A stretch of DNA of 64,000 nucleotides from Sporomusa malonica (GTDB taxonomy: Bacteria; Bacillota; Negativicutes; Sporomusales; Sporomusaceae), in NCBI RefSeq assembly GCF_041428715.1, contig NZ_CP155572.1; one strand, 5' to 3'. Below are positions 32,778-42,307 of this stretch, piece by piece. The position numbers and the translations under genes were made by a program. Numbering within the stretch: position 1 is the stretch's first letter; every line of letters begins with the position of its first letter. The notes under the pieces were generated by a model. It was not told where the DNA came from, did no database searches, and worked only from the letters and a program-made list of their open reading frames with translations.

Positions 32778-34136
32778 TTATTGTTGCCGCGTCATGCGGG
32801 CGATGAAGAAACCATCCACGCCGTCAGTGTGCGGCCAGAGTTGCACCATGGATTCAGGCCGTTTTTTCCCAGGCAGGTATTGCCCTGCTGGTTCTAAGAT
32901 AAATGCAGGATGGGTATGTAAGAATGTATTGACAATATCCTGATTTTCTTCAGGCTCGGTGGTGCAGGTACTGTAGACCAATACACCACCTGGTTTTACA
33001 CATTGCGCGGCGCTTGCGAGGATAGCTGCCTGCAGTTTTGGTAAATCCTGTAGGATTTCTTCTGATTTGCGCCAGCGTGAGTCAGGCTTACGCCTTAGTA
33101 CGCCAAGTCCAGAACATGGGGCATCGACAAGTACTCTATCCGCTTTAAGCGGATACATGCCGCCTAAATTAACAGCATCCAGTGCCCTTGTCTCAATATT
33201 AATTAAGCCTAAACGTCCAGCGTTCTCCTGGGTGAGAGCCAGCTTGTGTTCATAAATATCGGTAGATAACACCTGTCCGGTATTCTTCATCAGGGCGGCA
33301 ATATGAGTGGTTTTACCGCCGGGAGCACCGCACGCATCAATAATAAACTCGCCAGGCTGCGGGTCAAGGACATGGGCTACAAGCATGGAACTTTCGTCCT
33401 GCACTTGAAATAGACCTGCCCGTAGTGAGTCAAGTGTGCCTAGTCCCGGGTGTTCGTAGCATACGATACCTTCCGGCGTCCAGTCTGAGATCTTGCACTT
33501 TACCCCTTCGTCCTCCAAACGCTGAATGAGTTCGTCACGCTTAATTTTAACAGTATTAGTGCGAACTGACAGTGGCGGCGTATTATTGTTAATTTGGCAC
33601 AACTCTTCGCACGCAGTTGCTCCTAGCCGTTTAATCCAGCGCTCAACAAGCCATTCGGGATGAAAATATTTGAGCGCCAGGTATTTTACTGGCTGTTTTT
33701 CTCGGTCAGGATAAACGATCTTTTCTGGGCTGCGGGCGGCATTTCTCAGAACACCGTTGACAAACTTGACTGTCCCTGCATGACCATATTTTTTTGTCAA
33801 CTCAACGGCTTGATTGCATGCCGCCGAAGCCGGTACTTTTTCCAAAAAAAATAGTTGGTACATGCCTAGTCGCAGGATGTTTCTAATAACAGGCGCTACT
33901 TTAGTCAGTGGACGGCTCAGGTAATTGCTAAGCATCCAGTCCAAAGTAGCGCCGGCTTTGATTGTACCGTATACTAGTTCAGTAATAAACCTCCGGTCTT
34001 GATCAGAAAGTTGTCCGTGGGATGTCCGCCGGTTTATCTCTTGCGCCAGGGCAATATTGGCGTAAGCGCCCTTGCCTTCAATATCATTAATTACTTTGAG
34101 CGCGACTTCTCTGGCGTCAAACTTTTTTTCAGTCAT
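32778..34136 (-). CDS. rsmB: 16S rRNA (cytosine-967-C5)-methyltransferase
   Basis: An N-terminal NusB-like RNA-binding domain (about 1-135) and a C-terminal SAM methyltransferase. SAM motif DACGAPGGKT, then the two catalytic Cys regions DAPCSGLGV and YSTCT. 452 residues, standard. It lies between the DUF116 gene and rlmN. Confidence 0.97.
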   Translation of the reverse strand: MTEKKFDAREVALKVINDIEGKGAYANIALAQEINRRTSHGQLSDQDRRFITELVYGTIKAGATLDWMLSNYLSRPLTKVAPVIRNILRLGMYQLFFLEKVPASAACNQAVELTKKYGHAGTVKFVNGVLRNAARSPEKIVYPDREKQPVKYLALKYFHPEWLVERWIKRLGATACEELCQINNNTPPLSVRTNTVKIKRDELIQRLEDEGVKCKISDWTPEGIVCYEHPGLGTLDSLRAGLFQVQDESSMLVAHVLDPQPGEFIIDACGAPGGKTTHIAALMKNTGQVLSTDIYEHKLALTQENAGRLGLINIETRALDAVNLGGMYPLKADRVLVDAPCSGLGVLRRKPDSRWRKSEEILQDLPKLQAAILASAAQCVKPGGVLVYSTCTTEPEENQDIVNTFLHTHPAFILEPAGQYLPGKKRPESMVQLWPHTDGVDGFFIARMTRQQ

Positions 34137-34152
34137 GTAAATGCCACCATCT

Positions 34153-34944
34153 TTAATTTTTTCGTTGATTATTGTTAGTTAAAAAGCTTTGGATAGCCTG
34201 CTCGACTTTGCTGAGATCAACGCGTGTATTGCAGCAGGGGCCGAACGGCCGTTCATTGAGTACACCAATCACAGGTAGTGGAAAGACATCTTGAATGCCA
34301 CTTGTTAGGTCGCGTTCACAGGCAATGGCCAGTACTGCGTGAGGACGGATACTTTTTATTACTTTTCTTGCTAAGGTGCCACCAGTCACGACCGCCAGAT
34401 GGACACCATAGCTATCAGCAAGTGCTGCTAAATCGCCAATTTGGCATTGTCCGCAACGGCGGCAGTTGGACACATTGCGCGTAATTTTATGCGGACAAGT
34501 TTCCTGCTGCAAGCAGTGTGGTGTCATAATTAGCAGTTTGGCCGGTTGTACGGTTATATGTTTTTGCCTGATCAAGTGGTTGCTGACTTCGATGAATGAT
34601 CGCTCAATTCGTTCTTTATCAACATCAAACAGTTTACCAATACAGATGGCGATCGGGAATAACAGATTGATGGCCGACCAGGCTAGGCCCTGAAAGATGC
34701 CTAGTGTCTTAAAGCCGAGAATGGCTAAGATAATGCCGGTGACACCGCAGGCGGCAGCCACAATGACTGCGGCTAACAGTGTACCTAATATCATGGGTAA
34801 ATAGCTGCTGATATTAGCTAAGCCTGGTAAGCTAACAACCCATAGGCCGTAGCTTGATATGATTGCTAATAACAAACTAATTAGAATGAGCACTAAAAAA
34901 AGTCGTTTGCGGGGCCTATGTACTATTTCTATCACGTCTGCCAC
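34153..34944 (-). CDS. DUF116 membrane protein
   Basis: 263 residues. The first 120 hold three hydrophobic segments. The soluble C-terminal part has many Cys (CLQQETCPHK, then C-x2-C-x2-C in CRRCGQC, and a late CC), typical of DUF116. Function unknown; often found in anaerobes between fmt and rsmB. The start is probably GTG at 34944, or a second GTG at 34933. Confidence 0.85.
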   Translation of the reverse strand: MADVIEIVHRPRKRLFLVLILISLLLAIISSYGLWVVSLPGLANISSYLPMILGTLLAAVIVAAACGVTGIILAILGFKTLGIFQGLAWSAINLLFPIAICIGKLFDVDKERIERSFIEVSNHLIRQKHITVQPAKLLIMTPHCLQQETCPHKITRNVSNCRRCGQCQIGDLAALADSYGVHLAVVTGGTLARKVIKSIRPHAVLAIACERDLTSGIQDVFPLPVIGVLNERPFGPCCNTRVDLSKVEQAIQSFLTNNNQRKN

Positions 34945-34947
34945 CTT

Positions 34948-35889
34948 CTATTCAAACATGTTACCGACTGTCAGGCAATAGCCGCAAACACAGTCACTGG
35001 CCTTCATCCGACGTTTGGATTCAGGCTGTACTTCCAGCACCTCTATTGTACCCTTACCTGTTTCGACAACAAGCCCTTCTTTGGTTATTTGTACAACTTT
35101 CCCCGGCTCTGTGCAGGGCTGTGACGCATTATATACTTTAGTTTGCCAGATTTTTAACGATTTATTTTGAAGCCTGCAATACGCTACCGGCCATGGATTG
35201 AGTCCACGAACCAGGTTATGGATAGCCACTGCCGGCTGGTGCCAGTCAATGCGTTCGGTATCCCGGTTAAGCATCCGGGCATAAGTGGCGTCAGCCTCAT
35301 TTTGTGGTTGACGTGGTGCCGTTCCGGCTGAAAGCTGGTTTAAAGTGTCTGACAGTACAGTGGCGCCAAGGTCTTTAAGTTTATCGTGTAAGCTACCTGT
35401 GGTGTCGTCTGGCAAGAGTGGCAGCTCGGCTTTTATAATCATGTCGCCTGTGTCCATGCCGACGTCCATATACATGGTGGTAATGCCTGTTGTTCTTTCC
35501 CCATTGATGATGGCCCAGTGGATGGGGGCTGATCCGCGATATTTGGGTAATAGTGAGGCGTGTACGTTGATGCAGCCGTGGGCTGGCAGGTCTAAAAGCT
35601 TTTTGGGCAGGAACTGGCCAAAGGCAACAACAATAATTACGTCGGGCCTTAGCGATAATATTTGATTGTAAAAATCGTCATTTTTAATACTACCAGGCTG
35701 CAGGACTGGTAAGTTATATGCCAGCGCTGCTTCTTTAACAGGCGAGTAAGCCAGTTTCTGGCCGCGGCCTTTGGGACGGTCAGGTTGAGTGACAACAGCT
35801 GCTACCTCATAGCCTTCCTTGAATAGCATATCTAAACAAGGAACAGCAAAATCCGGTGTTCCCATAAATACTGTACGTAATTTTTTCAT
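34948..35889 (-). CDS. fmt: Methionyl-tRNA formyltransferase
   Basis: Formylates initiator Met-tRNA using 10-formyl-THF. 313 residues with MGTPDFAVP at the N-terminus and the formyl-transfer region HASLLPKYRGSAPIHWAI (catalytic N/H/D set). It is 5 nt downstream of def. Confidence 0.97.
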   Translation of the reverse strand: MKKLRTVFMGTPDFAVPCLDMLFKEGYEVAAVVTQPDRPKGRGQKLAYSPVKEAALAYNLPVLQPGSIKNDDFYNQILSLRPDVIIVVAFGQFLPKKLLDLPAHGCINVHASLLPKYRGSAPIHWAIINGERTTGITTMYMDVGMDTGDMIIKAELPLLPDDTTGSLHDKLKDLGATVLSDTLNQLSAGTAPRQPQNEADATYARMLNRDTERIDWHQPAVAIHNLVRGLNPWPVAYCRLQNKSLKIWQTKVYNASQPCTEPGKVVQITKEGLVVETGKGTIEVLEVQPESKRRMKASDCVCGYCLTVGNMFE

Positions 35890-35894
35890 AAAAA

Positions 35895-36347
35895 CTACCC
35901 CTTGTGCATGGTTTTTGCCAGTTCAATGAATAGAATACCATTCAGATGGTCTATTTCATGCTGTAGTGCACGAGCCAATAGGCCTGAGCCGTTAATGCAA
36001 ATCTTCTTGCCGGCTCTGTTTAGTGCTTCTACGGTAACTGTAGCACATCTTTCAACTTCACCGTACATCCCAGGCACGCTTAGGCAGCCCTCGGTGCCGT
36101 TTTCGCAGCCTTCTTTAATAATGATTTCAGGATTAATTAGCTCGATAATGCCTTCCCCAACGTCAATAACGACTACGCGTAACGATACCCCTACTTGTGG
36201 GGCTGCCAGACCTACGCCATCGGCGGCATACATGGTTTCAGCCATATTATCAAGTAATTGTTTAACTTTTCGGTCAATCTTTTCTACAGGCGCAGCTATT
36301 TCTTTTAAAACTTTGTCGCCTGCTTTTCTAATTTCTATTACGGGCAA
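35895..36347 (-). CDS. def: Peptide deformylase
   Basis: Removes the formyl group from nascent chains. The three family motifs GVGLAAPQVG, EGCLSVPG and QHEIDHLNG are all intact (metal Cys and two His). 150 residues. The start is TTG, 8 nt after AGGAGG. It is paired with fmt. Confidence 0.97.
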   Translation of the reverse strand: MPVIEIRKAGDKVLKEIAAPVEKIDRKVKQLLDNMAETMYAADGVGLAAPQVGVSLRVVVIDVGEGIIELINPEIIIKEGCENGTEGCLSVPGMYGEVERCATVTVEALNRAGKKICINGSGLLARALQHEIDHLNGILFIELAKTMHKG

Positions 36348-36428
36348 TGTGTATACCTCCTCTTACCTATGAGACCATTAGAAAAATTTTACCACAGTTT
36401 AGTGTGTCACGAAAGTAGCTAGCTTAGA

Positions 36429-38855
36429 TTAAAGCACATTGACAGGGTCAATATCGACAATTAGGTCTCGGCGGCTAGCCATTCCTAAGGCTGAAAGCTG
36501 TCTGGTAACAGTGGACAACCCTTGAGTTTTGATGAGAATATTAACACGGAAGACATCTTTTATTTTATTAACCGAAGCCGGAAAAGGCCCAATAATTGCT
36601 GAATCTGTCTTAGTAAGCGACTGGGTTAGTTCGATCGCCAATAGATTAGCATTGCGGTGAACAGTTATTTCATCGCCGGCTTGGACAGTTATTTTTATCA
36701 AATTTGAGAAAGGTGGGTAGTCTAACTGGCGGCGAAAAACGATTTCTTCTTGATAAAACGCTTGATAATTATGGGCGGCCCCGGCGGTGACGGCATAGTG
36801 TTCGGGGTTATAGGTCTGCATGACCACTTGGCCGGCCTTGGCGCCGCGGCCAGCTCGGCCAGCCGCCTGGGTTAGCAGAGCAAAGGTTTTTTCAGCTGCT
36901 CGGAAGTCAGGCAAATTGAGAGCAGTATCTGCGGAAATAATGCCGACTGCTGTCACATTGGGAATGTCATGGCCTTTGGCCACCATTTGAGTTCCAAGGA
37001 GAATGTCATATGTTCCGGCAGCAAAGGCTGACAGTATCCGGTCATGTGCCATCTTACCACCAGTAGTGTCTTGGTCCATTCGGACAATTCTGGCTGATGG
37101 GAATAATGCAGTCAGTGCCTCTTCTACTTTTTGGGTACCAGCGCCAAAATAACGGATATATCGACTGCTACATTTTGGGCAGGTATCTGGTATAGTGTGA
37201 CGCTCCTGGCAATAATGGCAACGCAGGACATTCGCTGGAGCGTGGTAAACAAGCGAAATATCACAGTGGCGGCATTTGAGGACATGGCCGCACTCACGAC
37301 ATAGGACAAAGGTTGAATAGCCGCGGCGATTGAGAAGGATAACGGCCTGTTCTTTTTTTGCTAATGTTTCGGTCAGCATGTCCTGCAGCGACTGCGAGAT
37401 GACGCTGCGGCGGCCTTGGGCTAGTTCCTGGCGCATATCAACAACAGTAACTGGCGGCATAGGTGTATTGTCCACCCGGTTGTTCATAGGAATTAAAATA
37501 TGCTCCCCTTGCAGCGCCTGATAATAGGTTTCGACTGCAGGTGTAGCGCTGCCCAGAATAACAGTAGCTCCAGACAGTCTAGCTCTGGTTAACGCCACTT
37601 CCCGAGCATGGTAGCGCGGTGTTTCCTCCTGTTTATAAGTGAATTCATGCTCTTCGTCGATGATAATCAGTCCTAGATGGCTTACTGGCGCGAATAGCGC
37701 CGAGCGTGCGCCAATGACAATTCCCGCCTGACCTGTCTGCAGGCGGCGCCAGGCGTCATGACGTTCGCCAACTGAGAGTTTACTGTGCATGACAACGACG
37801 TCATCACCAAATTCTGCTTTGAAGCGAGCGACAATCTGGCTTGTCAGTGCAATCTCTGGCACTAATATTATAGCTTGGCGATCAAGACACCTTGCTTCGG
37901 CAACTGCTTTTATATAGACCAGTGTTTTACCGCTACCGGTAACGCCATGGATTAAGAATGATCTATGGATACCCGAATGAATGGCAGGAGTAATTAACTG
38001 TAAGGCGTGCGATTGTTCGAGGGTCAAGGTTACCTCAGTTGTTCGCTGATGGCTTCCTGCATAGCTGTTTCGGAATACAGGTACACTTCGGGTGGTGACG
38101 AGACCCTGCGCTGCTAGCCTTTTTACAGTTTCCAGGGTAATAGAAAGGCTGCGTAACTGCGCTGCAGTAAGTTCTTGGGTATCTGTATCTAACAAGGCGC
38201 TTAGCAGCCTGCGTTGGGCTGTTTTGGACTTAGGCAGTGTCTGTTCAATTTGTTCAGCCACCTCCCTGCTCACTGCTAGCTTAATTATTATTGTTGAGTT
38301 GGCTTTACCTCTTTTGCTGACAGTATCGGCGTGTACAATTAGCTTATGTTGTAAAAAGAATTTTATTATGGCCCCCATGTTGCCTGTCAGCTTGGTAAGC
38401 TCAGGCAATGTAGCAAGACCACGCTCGTAGATATAGGTAAGTGTTGTACGGTATTCTTCGGGTTTGCAGCTTAGTAAAGCTTCCACCCGTTTCATATCAG
38501 TTTCAGCAGGAGCCTGATAAGCTTTTTGCGTTCTAATGCCTGATTGACCTGGGATAAATAGCCGCATGGCTTCACCTAATGAGCATAGGTAGTATTCACT
38601 CAACCAGTTGGCTGTTGCGAGCATATTGCTGTCAAACCAGGGATGATCATCCAAAACATCAAGAATGGGTTTTAAGGTTTCAGGGTTTTCATCAGCTAAG
38701 CCAACGACAAAACCTTCGACCTTACGGTTGCCAAACGGTACAAGTACCCGCGATCCTACCTGGATATTGGGTAAATTGATCGGAATATTATACGAAAATG
38801 GCTTATCAAGGCTGCGAGCCGGAATATTAACAATAATTTGGGCAGTATTTGACAT
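36429..38855 (-). CDS. priA: Primosomal replication helicase PriA
   Basis: Restarts collapsed replication forks. 808 residues: the N-terminal 3'-DNA-binding domain, a helicase core with GVTGSGKT and DEEHEFTYKQ, and a zinc region with eight Cys (CRECGHVLKCRHCD, later CHYCQ and CPKC). LLGTQMVAKGHD and TQAAGRAGR mark the helicase C-domain. It begins a downstream run with def-fmt. Confidence 0.97.
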   Translation of the reverse strand: MSNTAQIIVNIPARSLDKPFSYNIPINLPNIQVGSRVLVPFGNRKVEGFVVGLADENPETLKPILDVLDDHPWFDSNMLATANWLSEYYLCSLGEAMRLFIPGQSGIRTQKAYQAPAETDMKRVEALLSCKPEEYRTTLTYIYERGLATLPELTKLTGNMGAIIKFFLQHKLIVHADTVSKRGKANSTIIIKLAVSREVAEQIEQTLPKSKTAQRRLLSALLDTDTQELTAAQLRSLSITLETVKRLAAQGLVTTRSVPVFRNSYAGSHQRTTEVTLTLEQSHALQLITPAIHSGIHRSFLIHGVTGSGKTLVYIKAVAEARCLDRQAIILVPEIALTSQIVARFKAEFGDDVVVMHSKLSVGERHDAWRRLQTGQAGIVIGARSALFAPVSHLGLIIIDEEHEFTYKQEETPRYHAREVALTRARLSGATVILGSATPAVETYYQALQGEHILIPMNNRVDNTPMPPVTVVDMRQELAQGRRSVISQSLQDMLTETLAKKEQAVILLNRRGYSTFVLCRECGHVLKCRHCDISLVYHAPANVLRCHYCQERHTIPDTCPKCSSRYIRYFGAGTQKVEEALTALFPSARIVRMDQDTTGGKMAHDRILSAFAAGTYDILLGTQMVAKGHDIPNVTAVGIISADTALNLPDFRAAEKTFALLTQAAGRAGRGAKAGQVVMQTYNPEHYAVTAGAAHNYQAFYQEEIVFRRQLDYPPFSNLIKITVQAGDEITVHRNANLLAIELTQSLTKTDSAIIGPFPASVNKIKDVFRVNILIKTQGLSTVTRQLSALGMASRRDLIVDIDPVNVL

Positions 38856-38875
38856 GTTTTCACCACTTATTCTCG

Positions 38876-38908
38876 AATAAAGAGAAGGGGACTTGTTCAG
38901 TCCCCTTT
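38876..38908 (-). terminator. Terminator upstream of priA
   Basis: AAGGGGACT / AGTCCCCTT stem between the 42-residue gene and priA, followed by CTCTTTATT on the minus strand. Confidence 0.75.
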
Positions 38909-38938
38909 TAAACTAAAGTATATATTCGCTTTTAACTG

Positions 38939-39067
38939 TCAAATACCTGCTACCGGTTTGTCAGGGTAATGAGCGGCCATTTCCCAGTCAAGGCCAGTAT
39001 CCATGGGCAAACGCTTAAAAAAACGTTTAGTTCGGCGCATTCTGAGCGGAGAAAAATGAAGCTTCAT
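38939..39067 (-). CDS. 42-residue basic small protein
   Basis: Short gene with a strong RBS (AAGGAG, 8 nt before ATG at 39067). The product starts MKLHFSPLRMRRTKRFFKR, a basic stretch, and ends with LDWEMAAHYPDKPVAGI. It lies 13 nt downstream of the HMA-domain gene and before a terminator, so it reads as the second gene of that unit. Function unknown. Confidence 0.6.
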   Translation of the reverse strand: MKLHFSPLRMRRTKRFFKRLPMDTGLDWEMAAHYPDKPVAGI

Positions 39068-39079
39068 TAAACGCACTCC

Positions 39080-39307
39080 TTAACCCTGAATAGAGTAGCC
39101 AAGAGATTGTAAGGTTTCTTCAATATATCCGCTAGAAGTTACTGTTTCGTCATGATTGACTGCAACCTGCTTGGAATTTAAGTCAACCTTGACTGAGGAA
39201 ACACCATGAAGGTGGGACAGCGTATGTTCAATACGGTCTCGGCAATGGTCGCCTTTGAGGCCCCCAACACGGTAAACGGATTGCTTGGTATTTTTCTGTG
39301 TAGCCAA
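39080..39307 (-). CDS. Heavy-metal-associated (HMA) domain protein lacking CxxC
   Basis: 75 residues with the ferredoxin-like HMA pattern (YRVGGLKGDHCRDRIEHTL ... VSSVKVDL ... SGYIEETLQSLGY). The metal motif normally M-x-C-x2-C reads G-D-H-C here, leaving one Cys. Metal binding may be altered or absent. The start is TTG, 7 nt from GGAGG; the upstream frame to 39361 has no RBS. It lies between metK and the 42-residue gene. Confidence 0.8.
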   Translation of the reverse strand: MATQKNTKQSVYRVGGLKGDHCRDRIEHTLSHLHGVSSVKVDLNSKQVAVNHDETVTSSGYIEETLQSLGYSIQG

Positions 39308-39375
39308 TGAAATACCTCCCTTTTTACTGAATTGAGTGTCCAGCATTGTTAGTATTACCATTGGCCATTAATTAA

Positions 39376-40569
39376 TTAGTCTATGTTAGCTTCCTTACGC
39401 AGAACTTCCGCTTTATCAATCTGCTCCCATGGCAGGTTAACATCGGTGCGGCCGAAATGACCGTAAGCGGCAGTTTGGCGGTAAATAGGACGTCTGAGAT
39501 CCAGAGACTTGATGATGCCAGCCGGTCTCAAGTCAAAGTGTTTGTTGATGAGTTCAACAATCTTAGCTTCTGTAACTTTTGCTGTGCCAAAGGTTTCCAC
39601 CATAACAGATACTGGACGGGCAATACCAATGGCATAAGCCAACTGGATTTCGCACTTATCTGCTAACCCGGCAGCAACCACATTTTTGGCTACATAGCGT
39701 GCAGCATACGCAGCAGAACGGTCAACCTTTGTTGGGTCTTTGCCTGAGAATGCGCCGCCGCCGTGACGGGCCATACCACCATATGTATCAACAATGATTT
39801 TACGTCCGGTTAACCCTGCATCACCTTGCGGGCCGCCAACTACAAACCGTCCGGTCGGGTTAATGTAGTATTTAGTCTTGGCGTCCAAGAGCTCGCCAGG
39901 GACAATAGGCGTAACTACTTTGGCGATAAGGTCTTTTTCAATGGTTTCTCGGTCAACTTCTGGGCTGTGTTGTGTGGACACGACAATCGTATCAATGCGT
40001 ACCGGTTTACCGTCTTCATATTCCACAGTGACCTGGGTTTTACCATCAGGACGGAGGTAACTGAGGTCACCGTTTTTACGAACTTCTGAGAGGCGGCGGG
40101 CCAGTTTATGGGCCAAAGCGATAGGCAACGGCATATACTCGGCGGTCTCGTTGGTGGCATAACCAAACATCATGCCTTGGTCACCAGCACCAATAGCTTC
40201 TATCGCATCCATGTCGCCCTGTTTGGCTTCTAGCGCCTTGTCTACACCCATAGCAATATCTGGTGATTGTTCGTCAATCGAGGTTAAAACACCGCAGGTT
40301 TCGCCATCAAAGCCGTATTTGGCACGAGTATAGCCGATTTCCTTGATGGTCTCACGAACAATCTTGGGAATGTCTACATAGCAATTAGTGGTAATCTCCC
40401 CCACTACATGCACAATACCGGTAGTTACTAGTGTTTCGCAGGCTACCCGGGCTGAAGGGTCATGAGCCAGAATAGCGTCAAGCACACTATCAGAAATTTG
40501 GTCGGCAATCTTATCAGGATGGCCTTCAGTTACAGATTCAGATGTAAAGAGCACGCGTTTTTTTTCCAT
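39376..40569 (-). CDS. metK: S-adenosylmethionine synthetase
   Basis: Makes SAM from methionine and ATP. 397 residues with GHPDKIADQISD, GAGDQGMMFGYA and GGGAFSGKDPTKVDRS. ATG at 40569 follows AGGAGG by 10 nt; a longer reading enters the riboswitch and is rejected. It is controlled by a SAM-I riboswitch. Confidence 0.98.
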   Translation of the reverse strand: MEKKRVLFTSESVTEGHPDKIADQISDSVLDAILAHDPSARVACETLVTTGIVHVVGEITTNCYVDIPKIVRETIKEIGYTRAKYGFDGETCGVLTSIDEQSPDIAMGVDKALEAKQGDMDAIEAIGAGDQGMMFGYATNETAEYMPLPIALAHKLARRLSEVRKNGDLSYLRPDGKTQVTVEYEDGKPVRIDTIVVSTQHSPEVDRETIEKDLIAKVVTPIVPGELLDAKTKYYINPTGRFVVGGPQGDAGLTGRKIIVDTYGGMARHGGGAFSGKDPTKVDRSAAYAARYVAKNVVAAGLADKCEIQLAYAIGIARPVSVMVETFGTAKVTEAKIVELINKHFDLRPAGIIKSLDLRRPIYRQTAAYGHFGRTDVNLPWEQIDKAEVLRKEANID

Positions 40570-40597
40570 GATAACTATTCCTCCTAGTTTTGATCTA

Positions 40598-40743
40598 AAA
40601 AGAAAAACCCCCGCAAGGGAGGTGATTTTTTTCACTCCCATCTTACGGTTTTGCCGCCGGAATTGGCACCGTTTTTAGCAGATAAACTGCTAAATGGTTG
40701 CCGCGGTTTCATCGGGCCAGTCCCTCCACCAACTCTTGATGAG
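40598..40743 (-). promoter_or_regulatory. SAM-I riboswitch (S-box) with terminator, upstream of metK
   Basis: Minus-strand blocks in order: CATCAAGAG, GGTGGAGGGACTGGCCCGAT, GAAACC, GGCAACC, GGTGCCAATTCC. They are followed by the hairpin ACCTCCC/GGGGGT with a T-run (40598-40625). Should end transcription when SAM is plentiful. Confidence 0.97.
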
Positions 40744-40763
40744 TATAGCATATGTAATTTTCA

Positions 40764-40854
40764 TAAAGAAAGCACGGCTTGCGCCGAGCCTTTGGCGACA
40801 GCGGAAGTCGATGCTGCCCTTATCCAGACGGAAAGTTATACTTTCTTACAGGAC
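40764..40854 (-). repeat. Dispersed ~90-bp repeat, copy 3
   Basis: 91 bp, lying between the coaBC 3' end and the metK leader. It starts right after the T-run of the weak coaBC terminator. Its far edge is at the -35 region of the metK promoter (TATACT at about 40744-40749). Confidence 0.88.
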
Positions 40855-40880
40855 ACCAAAAAAATTCTAATCGAATTTCA
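40855..40880 (-). terminator. Weak coaBC terminator
   Basis: AAATTC / GAATTT short stem followed by TTTTTTTGG on the minus strand, 10 nt after the coaBC stop. Confidence 0.45.
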
Positions 40881-40888
40881 AAGAAAAA

Positions 40889-42091
40889 TCAAGTAGATTT
40901 TGTTAGTATTGCACAAATTTTGTCTAGGATGATCTCGGCCACCTGGTATTTACTCAATTGAGGGAGTGCTTCAACCTGCCCATTTTTGTGAATGACTTTG
41001 ACAATATTAGTGTCAATATTAAAGCCGGCCCCCGGTAATGTGACATCATTGGCAACAATCATATCTAGGTTTTTCTTAATTAATTTTTCCTGCGCATGTG
41101 CCAGCAGGTCTTCTGTTTCAGCAGCAAAACCAATTAATAGCTGTTGTTTTTTACGCTGCCCCAGCTCGCGGAGAATATCCGGATTTTTTATCAGATTAAT
41201 GGTTAACATGTCTTCGGTTTTCTTTATTTTCTGTTGGGCAGTCAGTTCTGGGCGGTAGTCAGCAACGGCGGCCGCCTTAATTACAACATCAACTGCATCA
41301 AATTCAGCTAAAACGGCATCACGCATTTCGGCAGCCGTTTCCACTCGTTTGACGGTAACGCATGGTGGATTGGGCAAGCTTGATGGCCCGGAAACCAGGA
41401 CGACTTCAGCACCTCGTGCAGCCGCTACTTGGGCTAACGCATACCCCATTTTACCGCTGGAACGGTTGCCAATATATCGAACAGGGTCGATGGGCTCTCT
41501 CGTACCGGCGGCTGTAATCAGTACTCGTTTGCCTGCCATGCTCAGGCGGCTGTGTAAGAGAGCAATCACTTCTTCCACAATGGTTGCTGGTTCAGGTAAG
41601 CGGCCCGGACCTTCCACACCACAGGCCAACATGCCTGTAGCAGGTTCAATGATGTGGTATCCTAAGCTCTTCAGATTGACTAAGTTCTGTTGAGTAATCG
41701 GGTTAAGGTACATATTGGAATTCATGGCGGGCGCGAGCACAATTGGCGCTGTTGTTGCCATAATTGTAGTTGTAAGCATATCGTCGGCAATACCATTGGC
41801 TATTTTTCCAATGACATTGGCAGTCGCTGGGGCAATAAGAAGTAAATCAGCACGAGACGCTAACGCGATGTGCTGTACATTCCAGGTTTTGGGTTCTTCC
41901 CACATGTCAGTGATAACTGGGTTACCGCTAATTTCTCGGAACGTTAGTGGGGTGACAAACTCTGTTGCGGATTTGGTCATAACAACATTGACATTGAAGC
42001 CGGCTTTTTTTAGCCGGCTAACAATATCGACCGCTTTATAGGCCGCAATGCCGCCGGAAACACCCATAACAATATTTTGGCCTGAGGACAT
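40889..42091 (-). CDS. coaBC: Bifunctional phosphopantothenoylcysteine decarboxylase / synthetase
   Basis: Two consecutive steps of coenzyme A synthesis. The N-terminal CoaC flavoprotein (1-180) has APAMNSNMY and a LACG catalytic Cys. The C-terminal CoaB domain has NRSSGKMG and AAVADYRP. 400 residues. It follows rpoZ by 9 nt. Confidence 0.96.
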   Translation of the reverse strand: MSSGQNIVMGVSGGIAAYKAVDIVSRLKKAGFNVNVVMTKSATEFVTPLTFREISGNPVITDMWEEPKTWNVQHIALASRADLLLIAPATANVIGKIANGIADDMLTTTIMATTAPIVLAPAMNSNMYLNPITQQNLVNLKSLGYHIIEPATGMLACGVEGPGRLPEPATIVEEVIALLHSRLSMAGKRVLITAAGTREPIDPVRYIGNRSSGKMGYALAQVAAARGAEVVLVSGPSSLPNPPCVTVKRVETAAEMRDAVLAEFDAVDVVIKAAAVADYRPELTAQQKIKKTEDMLTINLIKNPDILRELGQRKKQQLLIGFAAETEDLLAHAQEKLIKKNLDMIVANDVTLPGAGFNIDTNIVKVIHKNGQVEALPQLSKYQVAEIILDKICAILTKST

Positions 42092-42100
42092 TATTGCCTC

Positions 42101-42307
42101 CTATTTAATTCCGGTTTTGGTTCGTTCGTAGGTAATTTTGCCTTGTGCGATTTCTTCAAGGGCAATTGTTACCGGTTTGTTGGACTTGGATTCAGCCAAT
42201 GGCTGCTGACCGTCCATAATCTCACGCGCTCGTTTGGCGGCAAGTACGACCAATGTGTATTTACTATCAACTTTTTGTACCAGTACATCTAAAGACGGAT
42301 TAATCAT
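42101..42307 (-). CDS. rpoZ: DNA-directed RNA polymerase omega subunit
   Basis: 68 residues with the omega core KYTLVVLAAKRAREI and the conserved position after gmk. The start overlaps the gmk stop by 4 nt. Helps RNA polymerase assembly. Confidence 0.93.
   Translation of the reverse strand: MINPSLDVLVQKVDSKYTLVVLAAKRAREIMDGQQPLAESKSNKPVTIALEEIAQGKITYERTKTGIK

Noticed and set aside
40569..40641. Longer N-terminus for metK
   Set aside because: It would translate the SAM-I riboswitch terminator.
40651..40961. Short plus-strand frames with CCPYPDGKLYFL
   Set aside because: These translate repeat copy 3; the same peptide arises from other copies and no RBS is present.
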